From: Sambucus nigra
Lineage: Eukaryota; Streptophyta; Magnoliopsida; Dipsacales; Adoxaceae
Reading direction: 5' to 3'
DNA: 64,000 nucleotides
NCBI GenBank assembly: GCA_949130495.1
Contig: OX422207.1
Location: forward strand, 369,479,868-369,543,867
The position numbers and the translations under genes were made by a program. Numbering within the stretch: the first letter of the stretch is position 1; the number at the start of each line of letters is the position of its first letter. Positions 37,530-47,778 of the stretch are shown one piece after another. The notes below the pieces were generated by a model. That model searched no databases and was not told the origin of the DNA. It saw nothing but the letters and a program-made list of their open reading frames with translations.

Positions 37530-38671
37530 TTAAAAGTTGGACGGGGTAGGGGCATTGAAGGACATTTCAAACATTTGAGCTTGAAGCCTATGCATCATGC
37601 TTGTGTCACGCCTATAAGCGCGCTGCTCCTCCTCCCTATTAGAATCGTAGCACGATATGAACCCCCAAGGTTGTGTTTCAAGCGCAGAGATGCACACATC
37701 AATATGGCTTCTCAGAAGCTCATAGTCAGGATCCTCCTCTTCCACGTATTCGGGCTCCTCGCTCTCAGCCATGCTCACGTCATCCGCCACCACCTCATCG
37801 TACGAGGACTTATCGATGGACTCCTCCTCATCGCTATCATCACTAACAACGGCAACCTATCTAGCTTGGTGAATGTCCCTTTGTGAAGCGCTTTTGGTGC
37901 AGGTAAGCTGTCCAAAAGTATTTGGCAGACCCGAAAATTCAGTGAGAAGTTGAATGCCATCGTCGGCGAGAGATGAGGTTCGGGCATAAGGGAGCGGGGC
38001 AATGCCTTTTTCATTCGTGGCGGCATGAAAAATGTCACGGTAAATTATGCATGCCAAGTGGATAGTGGAGTTTGGGTTATAGAGGTGGTAGACAAGGGTG
38101 ACGTGAGGAGGGCGCATGATGGAATCGTTTGAAATTTGTAAAATGTTGGCGCAAACGATTTGGAAGGTGATGTGCGCTTTGTCGTCCAGTTGGCTGATGG
38201 GAAAGGGCCTTTGAGCCATTGATTTCCAGGGGTGATACGGGCAATGCAGTCATCGTTATCTAGGGGCGGGCTGTTGTTGGGGTCTTGGAATGGGGATGGG
38301 TGAGGGACATCCTTCTCCGTCAGCTTGAGAGTGAGGATATCGAGTGAGAACGGGATGGGTGTTTGGTCAATGTACGACTCGGCTTGAAAATTATCGGTGT
38401 GCACGCGAGACCCATAGAAGGAACGCACCTTGTTGGCCCAGGAGGTATTGAACGGCTCATTGAGGAAACGACACCACCCCTTTGCGATGAATAGGGTAGT
38501 GATGTTAGCGAGCACCTCCTCCCACACAACCTATCTCTTAATGTGTAGCTTGTGTGCATGACTGAAGAAGCGGAGACACCAACATTGTTCCTCATAGGAA
38601 TGGAACGGGAGTGGTCGGTTTTTAGCAATAACCGTGGAGTTGTATTTTTCTGGTGGTGGTTGGTTGGCCAT
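37530..38671 (-). pseudogene. Extra ORF of the Athila/Tat-like element, putative plant transposon protein domain (PF20167-like)
   Basis: Start ATG at 38671 in a good plant context (CTTCATGGCC). Frame 1 (38671 to about 38230) has MANQPPPEKYNS, a stop at codon 47, then VLANITTLFIAKGWCRFLNE, SWANKVRSFYGSRV and TPIPFSLDILTLKL. Frame 2 (38219-37857) has KAHITFQIVCANILQ, MRPPHVTLVYHL, STIHLACIIYRDI and PLPYARTSSLADDGI. Frame 3 (37793-37530) is acidic (ESEEPEYVEEEDPDYE). The pattern, an FY[A/G] block, a helical Fxxxx[L/I]LxxS block, then AxLxYxLxxxxxIxLxxxIxxxI, is that of the protein found as an additional ORF in many plant Athila/Tat elements and as degenerate 'putative plant transposon protein' genes. 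The role is unknown. It is broken by two shifts and one stop. Confidence 0.65.
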
Positions 38672-38764
38672 GAAGGACGAGTGTGGTGGAAATAGATGGT
38701 GGAATAGAGAGGGAGAGAGTTTGGGTAAGTGAAAGGTGTGGTGAAATAGGGTAGGATACGGTTG

Positions 38765-38772
38765 TATTTATA
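38765..38772 (-). promoter_or_regulatory. TATAAATA box upstream of the extra ORF
   Basis: Minus-strand CCTATAAATACAACC is a textbook TATA box about 95 bp before the ATG at 38671. The stretch between is C/T-rich (ACTCTCTCCCTCTCTATTCC), like a plant 5' leader. Confidence 0.55.
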
Positions 38773-38928
38773 GGTGGGAAAAGGGTAAGGGTTAGGATTT
38801 TAGAGGGAAGGGTTCGGGAGGGAAAGGGGTAGGTTTTTGGGAGGGAAATCGGGGTGGGAAAAGACGAAATGTAGGGTTATGAATGGAATGGGGAGATGAA
38901 TATAGGGAGTTATAGAGTTGCAGTAACC

Positions 38929-38964
38929 AGATCGGTCTGCATGCCCAAGGGCGGATCGGTCCGT
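38929..38964 (-). promoter_or_regulatory. Two GGATCGGTCC-type motifs inside the element
   Basis: AGATCGGTCTG and GGCGGATCGGTCCG (plus-strand reading) repeat the LTR motif of the same element about 160-200 bp upstream of the internal TATAAATA box. Confidence 0.5.
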
Positions 38965-39160
38965 GTTCCATTTTTTTCTTCAGAATCCTCAAATGTAGGA
39001 ATGCTCTTCGGAATTGGTGCTTAGTGCTTACCCTTAACTTCTCAAAACTCAAAACTAATACTCTAACGCCCCTAACATAATTAAATCTATGATCACAAGA
39101 TTTCACCCCATATACGTCGGGGGTGCGACAACCTCTCAAATTCAGCTCACTCTACCCCGT

Positions 39161-40426
39161 AAACGGGGTCCGATAACCAAATGGTGTCGATCTCTTTTAC
39201 GCACGCCTATACATATGGCTTTAGGCATTATCCATTGACTTTGAACGTATTCCCCACTTTTCGATCATCCAACTCCACAACTCCGTGGGGAAATACAGTC
39301 TTAATAATGAATGGGCCAGTCCAACGAGACCGCAATTTACTCGAAAATAGATGAAGCCAAGAGTTATTGAGGAGTGCCTTTTGTTCGGGTTAAAACTCTT
39401 TCTTTCGAATAATCTTATCATGCGCGAATTTCAGCCTTTCTTTTGAAATCTTTGCATTCTCATACGCATCATTGCGTATCTCCTCCAACTCATTTAGTTG
39501 AAGCTTTCGTACTTCACCGTCTTTATCCATATCATAATTCACTCTCTTGATGGACCCGTACGCTTTGTGTTCCAACTCAACCGATAGATGGCAAGCTTTT
39601 CCATACACAAAGTGGATTGGGGACATTTCGAGTGGGTTCTTGTATGCGGTGCAGTAGCCCCATAGTGAATCGTTCAATCGAAGGGACCAATCTTTCCGGT
39701 CAGGATTGACGGTCGTTTCTAGTATGTTTTGATCTCATAATTCGCCAACTCGACCTGCCCATTCGTTTGTGGGTGATCGATTGTTATAACCTTGTGAACG
39801 ACCCCATACTTTTTCATAAGTTTCTCAAACGACTTGTTGCAAAAGTGTGTGTCGTTATCACTGATTATCTCTTTAGGTGCACCGAAGCGAGAAAGTATGT
39901 GTTCCTGCAGGAACTTTATCATAACTTTATTGTCATTAGTCTTGGTAGCTATATATTCCACCCATTTAGAAACATAGTCTACCGCGACTAGGATGTATAG
40001 ATATTCAAAGGACGGGGAAAAGGGCCCATGAAGTCAATACCCCAGCAATCGAAAACCTCAATGATGAGAATCGGGGTTAATGGCATCATGTCTTGTTGGG
40101 TGATCGCCCCCATCCATTGACACATGTCGCAAGATTTGCAACAGTTTTTTACATCCCAAAACATTGTGGGCCAATACAAACTGCTTTGGAGAATTTTAGC
40201 GGCTGTGTGTTTTCACGGAAAAGTGTCCTCCACATGCTTCCGAATGATAAAATTGGATGACTTTAGGAATTTTATCATCCAGTACGCATCGTCGGATGAT
40301 TTGATCGACGTAATATTTAAAAAGTAATGGATCATCATAGAAAAGCATACGCGACCAAGTGATGAATCTCTTCTTATCTTGCGGTGTCCACTCGGGAGGG
40401 ATGACTCTTGTGACAAGATAGTTCAC
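39161..40426 (-). pseudogene. Ty3/gypsy integrase, broken
   Basis: Integrase inserts the cDNA into host DNA. The zinc-binding part is split between frames: YHSEACGGHFS, then CCKSCDMCQ (about 40135). The catalytic core keeps all three acidic residues: FDCWGIDFMGPFP (about 40040), SDNDTHFCN (about 39855) and HPQTNGQVELAN (about 39755). C-terminal blocks follow: [20 protein letters not shown], a [14 protein letters not shown] helix (39540-39470) and a [14 protein letters not shown] end (about 39330-39260). This wording ([18 protein letters not shown] type) is specific for Athila/Tat integrases. Frameshifts occur near 40190, 39985 and 39715, with a stop near 39390. Confidence 0.85.
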
Positions 40427-40499
40427 TATATCCGCAAACCAGGGAAAATGAGAGGTGGAAAAAAGCTGCTCATTCGGGAAGTACTCGTCTATGGGTGTA

Positions 40500-40965
40500 G
40501 GATCACTAGGTATTTTGGACGAAATCTGTGATAAATGATCGGCGATAACGTTTTCAACTCCTTTTTTATCTTTTATGAGAGATTAAACTCTTGTAGGAGT
40601 AGGATCCACCTTATGAGGCCTGGCTTTGCGTCTTTCTTTGCAAGGAGATATTTTAAAGCCGCGTGGTTGGTGAAACAAATGATGGGGGAACCGATAAGAT
40701 AGGACCAAAACTTGTCAAGAGCAAAGACTACCTCTAATAATTCCTTCTCCATGGTGGAGTAGTTGAATTGTGGTCCGATAAGAGTCCGGCTAGCGTAGTA
40801 GATGACATGAGTGTTTTTATTTTTCCTTAAGCCCAAAACGGCCCCTATCTCATAATCACTAGTATCACACATGAGCTCTAATGGTAAGGACCAATCCGGG
40901 GCTTGCATGATGGGAGCGAAAACAAGCATGTATTTCAATTTTTAAAAAGCACTTTGACATGCTTC
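40500..40965 (-). pseudogene. RNase H domain of the Athila/Tat-like Pol
   Basis: [15 protein letters not shown] supplies the first catalytic Asp. [24 protein letters not shown] supplies the Glu, and [23 protein letters not shown] follows, where the catalytic Asp of the usual YTDHxAL block is replaced by Asn (FTNH). After a stop, GVENVIADHLSQ carries the last Asp. With the changed residue and stops it cannot be active. Confidence 0.85.
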
Positions 40966-41656
40966 AGTCCACTCGAATAGGTTGTCCTTCATAAGAAGGC
41001 TGCTTAAGGGTCCAGCGATGGTACTAAAGTCCTTAATGAACCTTCTATAAAACCCCGCGTGACCTAATAAAGTTCACACGTCCTTAAGAGATTTTGGTGC
41101 GGGTAGGTCAGCTATGACAATAATTTTTTCGCGATCAACTTTGATCCCTTTGGATGACACGATGTGGCCAAGAACTATACCCTCAGTTACCATGAAATGG
41201 CATTTCTCCCAATTCAGCACTAAGTTCTTTTCCACACATCGGGCTAGTACTTTTTCAAGATTGGCTAGATATAGATCAAAAGAGGTGCCAAAAATACTAA
41301 AGTCGTCCATAAACACCTCTAGCCCTCTCTCAACCATGTCACTGAATAAGATCAATATGCACCTTTGAAAGGTCGCCGGTGCATTACACAAGCTGAATGG
41401 CATAGGTTTGTAGGCAAACATTCCAAAGGGGCAAGTGAAGATCATATTCTCTTTATCGAGTACATCCACCTCAATCTGGTTATATCCGAAATAACCATCT
41501 AGGAAGCAATAGTACGGGTGGACCGCTACTCTTTCAAGCATTTGATCGATAAATGGCAAGGGAAAATGGTCTTTCCTAGTTCCCGCATTTACTTTTCGGT
41601 AATCAATGCAAATGTGCCACCCAGTGGTGGTACGTTGGGGAACTATCTCTACTTTG
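40966..41656 (-). pseudogene. Reverse transcriptase of the Athila/Tat-like Pol, N-terminally truncated
   Basis: Blocks in order: TTTGWHICIDYRKVN, DHFPLPFIDQMLERVA, YYCFLDGYFGYNQIEV, FTCPFGMFAYKPMPFSLCNAPATFQRC, EVFMDDFSIFG (catalytic Asp pair of the xxDD motif, form FMDD), NLVLNWEKCHFM and GIVLGHIVSSKGI, then [16 protein letters not shown] after a stop near 41073. The YRK..KDHFPLPFIDQMLER and VFMDDFS phrases are typical of the Athila/Tat group. The usual protease and the start of RT are absent; the domain begins immediately after a stray LTR/primer-site junction. Confidence 0.9.
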
Positions 41657-41757
41657 GCAATGACGCCAAAAACATGACACGACCACAAATGTGTCTAGTG
41701 TGCATGATATCTAGGCATAAGTGCAAGCCTGTCGCTAAAGTAATAATCTGATAAGTC
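41657..41757 (-). repeat. Stray LTR end plus primer-site junction inside pol
   Basis: Positions 41675-41757 match the first ~85 bp of the LTRs (plus-strand reading: CACAAATGTGTCTA, AGTGCAAGCCTGTCGC, TAATAATCTGATAAG). They are preceded by GGCAATGACGCCAAAAACA, corresponding to GACAACGGCGCCAAAAACT next to the true 5' LTR with the same spacing. On the minus strand the order is gag, LTR end, primer site, RT. Confidence 0.8.
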
Positions 41758-43209
41758 AACAAACATGCGTTCATTTCTAGCATTGGTTGCACTTTAAGAA
41801 TTTATGAACTTGTTTATTGTATCCTCGGGGTTTATTCGTGGTGGAGTTACATATGGAGCTGGAGGTGGTGGTGCTTGTTAGTATTGAGTAGGTGGTGGAG
41901 GTGGGACAACCTGTGAATGTGGGTTCATCGCAGCTTGTGGTTGTCTGTAGTTAAAACCAGGATGGTTTCTCCACGAAGGGTTGTTTGAGTTGCCATGCGG
42001 GGCATTAAAATTTACCTTGAATTCTCCTATAGAATCCACCTGCTCTATGTGCATGACTTTGTAAGTGGAAATCGTCGGGCATGCCTTTGTGGAATGGCCC
42101 GCCTCACAGATAGGACACACATTTTCTTTTGAAACACGGTTGGATCCGAAGATATCTCTCACCCGGCCATCAAACCACTCTTTCATATCTCTCTGAAACT
42201 GATCGAATCGACGGTCTATTAAGGTATAACTATCCAAATGGTATAGACCGGATACAGTCGGAGAGATATATTCTTGTCTAGGCCTCACTTGGGTATTAAG
42301 ATCATATGTTTCCCATGCTTGAGTAGTCTCTGCGACATACTTAAGATGGGCCCCCACATCGCTGGAATTCAAATCCGAAAAAGGTCTTTCACACATTATT
42401 TGCACAATTTGTTTGGAAGCCACTGTCAACCCATTATGGAAGAAAGAGATCACAAGTTATTTTTCAAAACCATGATGGGGGCATGCGCTTACCAACTCTG
42501 AGAAATGTTCCCAACACCTGTCAAAAGGCTCATTATCGTGTTGTCGGAAACCTTGGATTTGAGTTTTGGCAGAGTTGGTCTTGTGTTCTGGATATAATTT
42601 TGAGATAAACTTAGATTGTATATCTCTCTAGGAAGTTACGAGGTTCGGGGGTAGAGGTCATAGCCAGGTCTTGGCTTTATCCTTTAAGGAAAAAGGAAAA
42701 ATCTTTAGGTGAATTACATCCTGCGTGCAAGTTTGGTCACTGAATGTGTCGCACGCATCTTCGAACTGGTGGATATGCAAGTATGGTTTCTCCGAATCCA
42801 TGCCATGAAATATAGGGAGAATCTGGATCATCCCATTGCAAAAGTGGAACTGACCGGCATTATACGAAAGTAAAATGCAACCAGGGGTGACAGTCCTCTC
42901 AGAAAAAAGTAAATCTTTCATGGGACGATAGGGTAGATTTCCCTCTCCAGTCCCGAAATTCCCTGTGCCAGACATCACGCTCGCTTTCTATTCAAATGAC
43001 TCGGAATACTCACTCGATGTCCTAGATGTGTGACTCGAAGGTTGAATCAGGGTGTAACTACCGATAGAGTTCTCAGGAGTAGGAATTGGAACCCAAAATT
43101 TTGGAACGCGAGATGTGTGGGGGCTTTCAGAGTTATACTCAACAATCGAATTTTCGTGGGTTATGGTTAGAGTATTATGAGGAGTCTGAGTATGTTCAGG
43201 ATTTTTCAT
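41758..43209 (-). pseudogene. Gag of the Athila/Tat-like element, broken
   Basis: The N-terminal frame (43209-42988) is Ser/Thr/Pro-rich. The capsid-like part at 42978-42658 includes PIFHGMDSEKPYLHIHQFEDAC and LKIFPFSLKDKAKTWL, the conserved Athila/Tat Gag block. After shifts, 42453-41878 includes a HNGLTVASKQIV block (usually FYNGL) and a zinc knuckle CPICEAGHSTKAC (about 42120), CX2CX3HX4C in form. A proline-rich end follows (PPPPPTQY, APPPPAPYVTPP), and the frame is then lost at the stray LTR. Stops and two shifts are present. Confidence 0.85.
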
Positions 43210-43226
43210 TAAAGGCTTTTGAGAGA

Positions 43227-43230
<4 letters not shown>

Positions 43231-43257
<27 letters not shown>
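43231..43257. repeat. (TA)n microsatellite in the leader
   Basis: A TA run of about 13 units between the primer site and gag of the Athila/Tat-like element. Confidence 0.9.
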
Positions 43258-43260
<3 letters not shown>

Positions 43261-43316
43261 GGATTTTTGGTCAAAGTTCTACATTGACTCGATCTAACCT
43301 AAGTCTACCTAGTTCC

Positions 43317-43333
43317 CTGACAACGGCGCCAAA
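43317..43333 (-). promoter_or_regulatory. Primer binding site, tRNA-Asp type
   Basis: Minus-strand TTTGGCGCCGTTGTCAGGG lies a few bases after the LTR end. TGGCGCCGTTG is the usual Athila/Tat primer site, reported as complementary to tRNA-Asp. Confidence 0.85.
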
Positions 43334-43337
43334 AACT

Positions 43338-44985
43338 TGATGCGATTACAAATGTGTCTATTGTGCGTGCTATCTAGGATCAAGTGCAAGCCTATGGCTC
43401 AAGTAGTAATCTGATAAGCTGGGTATCGATCCTCAGGGAAAAGGACGAATGAAGTCGTAACGACGTTGATAAGGGTAACCTAGCTTTGACTCTAAAATGA
43501 AGGAAAAGGTGATTTGGAAGAAGAAACAACTATAACTAGATGCAATTTTGAGAATGATTAATTAAAGTAACTACGAATTAACAAAATGCAACTACACTAA
43601 TTAAATGAAAAGCTGATGACAATTGGACTACAAATTTTACTATGAGATGAGACAAATAGGCCGGGTTACAATCCCCGATACCCTTATAATTCACTTCATA
43701 GGAAACTAGATTCGGAATTAGAATTTTACATTAACCCGATCTTTAGTACTCCCAAGCAATATATATATAAGGGATCGTAGCCCACACAGTATGTAATCAA
43801 AGGATAAGTAAAGCGGTGTCGCATTAACTAATACGCGCGTCGCATTCTTAAGTAACCTGGTTACCTAGGGAAAATGAGATCAAAAGTCCTATGACGGTTG
43901 CACTAGTTAAGAAACACGATTCATCTAAGATTTTATTCAAAAGTCTATTTCCATTATCGTGAATTACATCGGATGGAGTTCATGCACCCCAACCCTTAGA
44001 AAATTAGATAAACATATTTAACTTAGAGAAAGATAGGGTTTTTAAGAAATAAAACATCAACTCTAAAGAAACTAATTGAAAAGAGAATTTCAGAATCAAA
44101 ACCAACAATTAAAACTAATAAGAAATCGAAAATTAAAAGAAAGGTGTTACTTGAATTGCATAAATTAAACTCAAATCCTACAACAAAATCTTCTTATGGA
44201 AAACTATGATTTTTTACTACAAAAACCCTCTACTCCTACTTAGCTAACCTAAAAATCAAAATCTTTTGTCTAACAACAACTAGAGGTTAAATACATCACG
44301 AAAAATCCAGACTTGTAGCTGAATCAAACTCTAAAATTCGAACAAGAAAATAAAGTTTATCCTCGGCGGACCGGTCCATGCCTTTAGTGGCGGATCGGTA
44401 CTCATTCAAATCCGGATCAATCCTTTTTTGGGGGGAAATAGGATCGGTCCACCTTGTCAAATTTTCCAGTGAGTGATGAGGATCTGGACCGGACCTTTTT
44501 TTTTCTAGAAATAGGATCGGTCCGCTATGTGATTTTTTCCAGTAGGTTTTGAGTGTCCAAACCGGTCCCATTAATTTGGAACACGGATCGGTCCCCATTT
44601 TGTATTTAAATTCTCTTCAGTATCTCGTATATTTAGAACCCCGTAACTTATTCCCTGGAACTCGAAATTGGACGCCATTTCTTCCTATGCACTCATTGAA
44701 TTGAGATCTTCAATTTCATGTTGGGTCTTCTTCCAGATTTCGAATGGAAATTATGCTTTTTCCATTCTAACTTTTCTTCTTTGACTTATTATTTTTCTTT
44801 GAGTTTCTCATTTCATTCCTTAGCAATAAATACCTGTAAATGACCTGGAAAAAGCACAAAACTCGTAATACTATGTAGAAGGGTCAGTAGCATGGAAACG
44901 AGATAATTCAAGAGCATTTACATTATTCAGGATGCTAAAAGGTATTAAATTAGGGAGTAATTTTGGAAGAATTACTGCTTAACCA
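43338..44985 (-). repeat. 5' LTR of the Athila/Tat-like element
   Basis: The plus strand starts TGATGCGATTAC and ends GCTTAACCA (CA end; the partner LTR ends AATCA). It matches 34169-35824 throughout. It contains the same motif array (44368-44594) and TTAAATA box (44288-44294). Confidence 0.92.
44368..44594 (-). promoter_or_regulatory. GGACCGGTCC motif array in the 5' LTR
   Basis: About eight motif copies at the same spacing as in the 3' LTR. Several sites differ by single substitutions (for example GGATCAATCC near 44413, GGACCGGACC near 44487). Confidence 0.5.
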
Positions 44986-45029
44986 CTTGACCTCCACGCC
45001 CCGATCACGCCCCGCATTTTTTAGAACCT
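44986..45029. mobile_element. hAT-like MITE, right end
   Basis: It continues the left part after the CTTG(A) target copy: CCTCCACGCCCCGATCACGC, then CGCATTTTTTAGAACCT. It is followed by the target octamer TGAGACTA and the rest of the copia LTR. Confidence 0.5.
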
Positions 45030-45217
45030 TGAGACTAATTAATTATGCTATAATTATTTGTTATTTTTAGCTTATAGTTAGCTAACACAGTTTATTAGTG
45101 CATCTAATTATTTTATTAGTTAGAAGTAATTCGGGACAATTGTATTTTATATATAAAGTAATTTTTTTCCACATTTTGAATAGATCATTATGAATTCTTC
45201 AATTACAAAACTATTCA
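45030..45217 (+). repeat. Copia 5' LTR, right piece
   Basis: It aligns with 57296-57482 of the 3' LTR: AATTATG[C/T]TATAATT, TTATTTTTAG[C/T]TTA, GGACAATTGT[A/G]TTTT[A/G]TATA and TTTTGAATAGAT, ending TATTCA. Confidence 0.85.
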
Positions 45218-45230
45218 TGGTATGAGAGCA
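45218..45230 (+). promoter_or_regulatory. Primer binding site of the copia, mutated
   Basis: TGGTATGAGAGCA directly follows the LTR. It differs from TGGTATCAGAGC at one base, the normal initiator tRNA-Met site. Confidence 0.75.
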
Positions 45231-45294
45231 ATTTTAATTTTCTGCCTCGCCTTCTTTTTTTCATCTTTTCTATTTTTTCTTTATTTCTTCTTTC

Positions 45295-45600
45295 ACGGCG
45301 GCCATTAATGGTGTTGATCAAGTTCAAAACCCATCGAGTCCTTATTTTCTTCATTCGAATGAAAATCCAGCGTTAGTTCTTATATATCCAGTGTTGTCTG
45401 GATCTAATTACCACTCTTGGGCCAGAGCGATGATCATGGTGCTTATCTCTAAAAATAAACCTCAACTTGTAAACGAGATGCTTCTAGCACCAGTAGTAAT
45501 GCATCCTCTATTCGCAGTCTGGGAAATATGTAATACGGCAGTCTTGCCATTGATTACTCATTATTTCAAACCTTCAATAGCACAAAGTGTTCTTTAGTTG
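45295..45600 (+). pseudogene. Copia Gag, N-terminal piece
   Basis: The frame from ACG (45295; probably a former ATG) reads AAINGVDQVQNPSSPYFLHS, ENPALVLI, then LSGSNYHSWARAMIMVLISK and AVWEICNT, ending AQSVL*L. This is the N-terminal copia Gag pattern (SSPYFLH..ENP and GSNYHSWA). It is broken off at the insertion of the second copia and continues at 53288. The stop in SVL* replaces a Trp codon (TGG to TAG). Confidence 0.85.
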
Positions 45601-47231
45601 TGTTGGGGTTGTATACTAAAATTCACGGTTCACTAGTGAATTTTAGTATGTCTAATTAATGAGAATCATCACAAGTAATGTTTGCATCATATTATTTTAT
45701 ATAATTATGCATATGTGTCTTTTATTCTACACACTAGATGATTTGGTGTGTAGAGTTCGACTTACACATAGAAGATCAGATCATCGCTCCTTGTAGAATA
45801 TAAGTCTGGTTCACAATATTAGATGGAGATGGACACACCATCAATAAGATTGTATCACACTATTTTAGTAGGTCCATCTTGATTACAAGAAGTGGTATAG
45901 TTTTGACTTATTGTGCTAGTACACTTTGTGTGTATTGAACGAGACCAATTAGAGGTAATTGTCTTTATACTGACTATATAAGATAATGAACATCTCATGG
46001 TTGTTATGACTGCTTAAGCTCTTAATGCAAACATAATTAATGGACATGTGCGTTAATTATTCGTTACTTTGTCATATTGGGTGATATTCATTTATGGATC
46101 AATAAGCTTGGTAGATTGGGCAATGTCCATTAGTGAATGGTGAAAGTTAATTATGAATGGAATCCACGTCTCAGTAAAGAGATTGATGATACCCTCTTGA
46201 TGTAGCTTATAAGTTTTGATTATGTCAAACCCGACCAGTGGATTTAATTATCTGACATATCAAATAAGATAAGCGAATAGTCTCGAGGAATTTATAAGAG
46301 GTCGATTAAATATAATTGTTAGTAAGTTAATTTAATCGACGGGCATCTGTAATCTTAACGTGGGGAGATTATTAAGCATTTCATAACGTGGAGCTCGAAA
46401 TTATAATTTTGAGATAGTAGATTAGAGTGAAAGAATTATTCTTTAGTGGAATGAATAATAATTTTTAGAATTATGTAGTTAATTATAGGGTTTAATTAGA
46501 ATTCCTAAATTCTGTAGGGAGCTAGTCTTCTATTTCTCATCGGGGTCCCCGTGCTAGCCTATATAAGCAACCCATTGTCTCCTAATAAGTGAGGGATCAA
46601 AACACCTAAAAAGGAGTATTAGGATCGTGATCATTGGTGCCCACACACCAATGACATGTATTGGCTTGAAGGAATCATGGAAGATCTCGAGGTCTCTTTA
46701 AAAGCTCTTATATTGTAAAATCGTTTACGGGCAATTAGAGAGTCCAAAAATTTTGAAATTAAAATTATGGCTTCCTGACATATAGAGGAAGAGGCACAAG
46801 AAATGTCAAGTTATTTGGAGATCGTTGTTCCGCCTGCCTCGCACATCTTTACGAAATTTCATCTATCCAGACAGATGCGCGACACGTCATGGTATCTACT
46901 TGTTAGAGCCGTAACTTCACAACCGTTGATCGCATGGGGCTGAATTTTTTTATGGGTTTTAAAGGTTGAAAGGCATAAAAATTCGCAAAAGATCTTTTTT
47001 GAGGCTGTAATGATTTTTGAAAAAAATCATTTCATTTTTGTGGCTGACAGACCATTAAATTTGTGACCCGGATCGGTGTGACATGAAAGAGATCAAATCT
47101 CTACGGTTCAAGCCAGAAGGAACCGCAAAGGTATGATATCTTGAATATCCTATGTAGATACACCGTGTACAATTTTTTTATGATTCAATCTATACGCGTT
47201 TTCAATTGTCTCTTGGGCTTTTGCTCCAATA
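45601..47231 (+). repeat. 5' LTR of the second copia
   Basis: TGTTGGGGTTG...CTCCAATA. It is bounded on the left by AGTTG and on the right by a primer site. Confidence 0.92.
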
Positions 47232-47233
47232 AT

Positions 47234-47246
47234 TGGTATCAAAGCC
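47234..47246 (+). promoter_or_regulatory. Primer binding site of the second copia
   Basis: TGGTATCAAAGCC, a variant of the initiator tRNA-Met site, lies two bases after the LTR. Confidence 0.8.
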
Positions 47247-47551
47247 ATGTTGATACCGCGTGTAGGTTGAATTCAACCATGTTGTCCAATAAAAATAAAA
47301 ATAAAAATAAAATAAAATTATCAATATATGCATGAATGTTGCGTAGAATTTAGATGTGTTAACTTTTGTTTTGCAGCGATCTAATCCCACTATTATGGTC
47401 ATGTAATTTTATTTTTATTTTATGTGATTGGACCCCATGATGGTTTATTCGTGGTTTATTTTTTTTATTTAGGATTAATGTAATATTGATGTAGAATGTA
47501 AAATCCTTAATGGAGGCATATGACATCTATAATTTGTTATTATTTTGATCG

Positions 47552-47778
47552 TGACTCTTGGGTTCATGGCTCTTGGGTTGAAGGATGACTGTTGGATTCA
47601 AGGATGATTCTTGGGCTCAAGGATGACTCTTAGGTTCAAGGATGACTGTTGGATTCAAGGATGACTCTTGGGTTCATGACTCTTGGGTTCATAACTCTTG
47701 AGTTCATGACTCTTGGGTTCAAGAATGACTTTTGGATTCAAGGATGACTCTTGGGTTCAAGGATGACTGTTGAGTTCT
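47552..47778. repeat. ~20-bp tandem array in the second copia
   Basis: About eleven units of GATGACTCTTGGGTTCAAG with variants (ACTGTTGGATTCAAG, GACTCTTGGGTTCAT). Confidence 0.85.

Larger units (their letters stand above)
34169..44985 (-). mobile_element. Athila/Tat-like Ty3/gypsy retrotransposon, minus strand
   Basis: Two LTRs of about 1.65 kb in the same orientation bound a 7.5 kb interior. Reading on the minus strand: 5' LTR (44985-43338), tRNA-Asp-type primer site, gag, a stray LTR/primer-site junction, RT, RNase H, integrase, an extra ORF with its own promoter-like region, two polypurine-like tracts and the 3' LTR. Flanking pentamers are CTTGT (34164-34168) and CTTGA (44986-44990), 4/5 identical. 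LTR pairs are clearly similar but carry many substitutions and small indels, so the insertion is not recent. Protease and the start of RT are missing. Confidence 0.88.

Noticed and set aside
37341..37886. 181-codon plus-strand frame opposite the extra ORF
   Set aside because: It lies antisense to the extra ORF and has no known motif; the minus-strand frames match a known block pattern.
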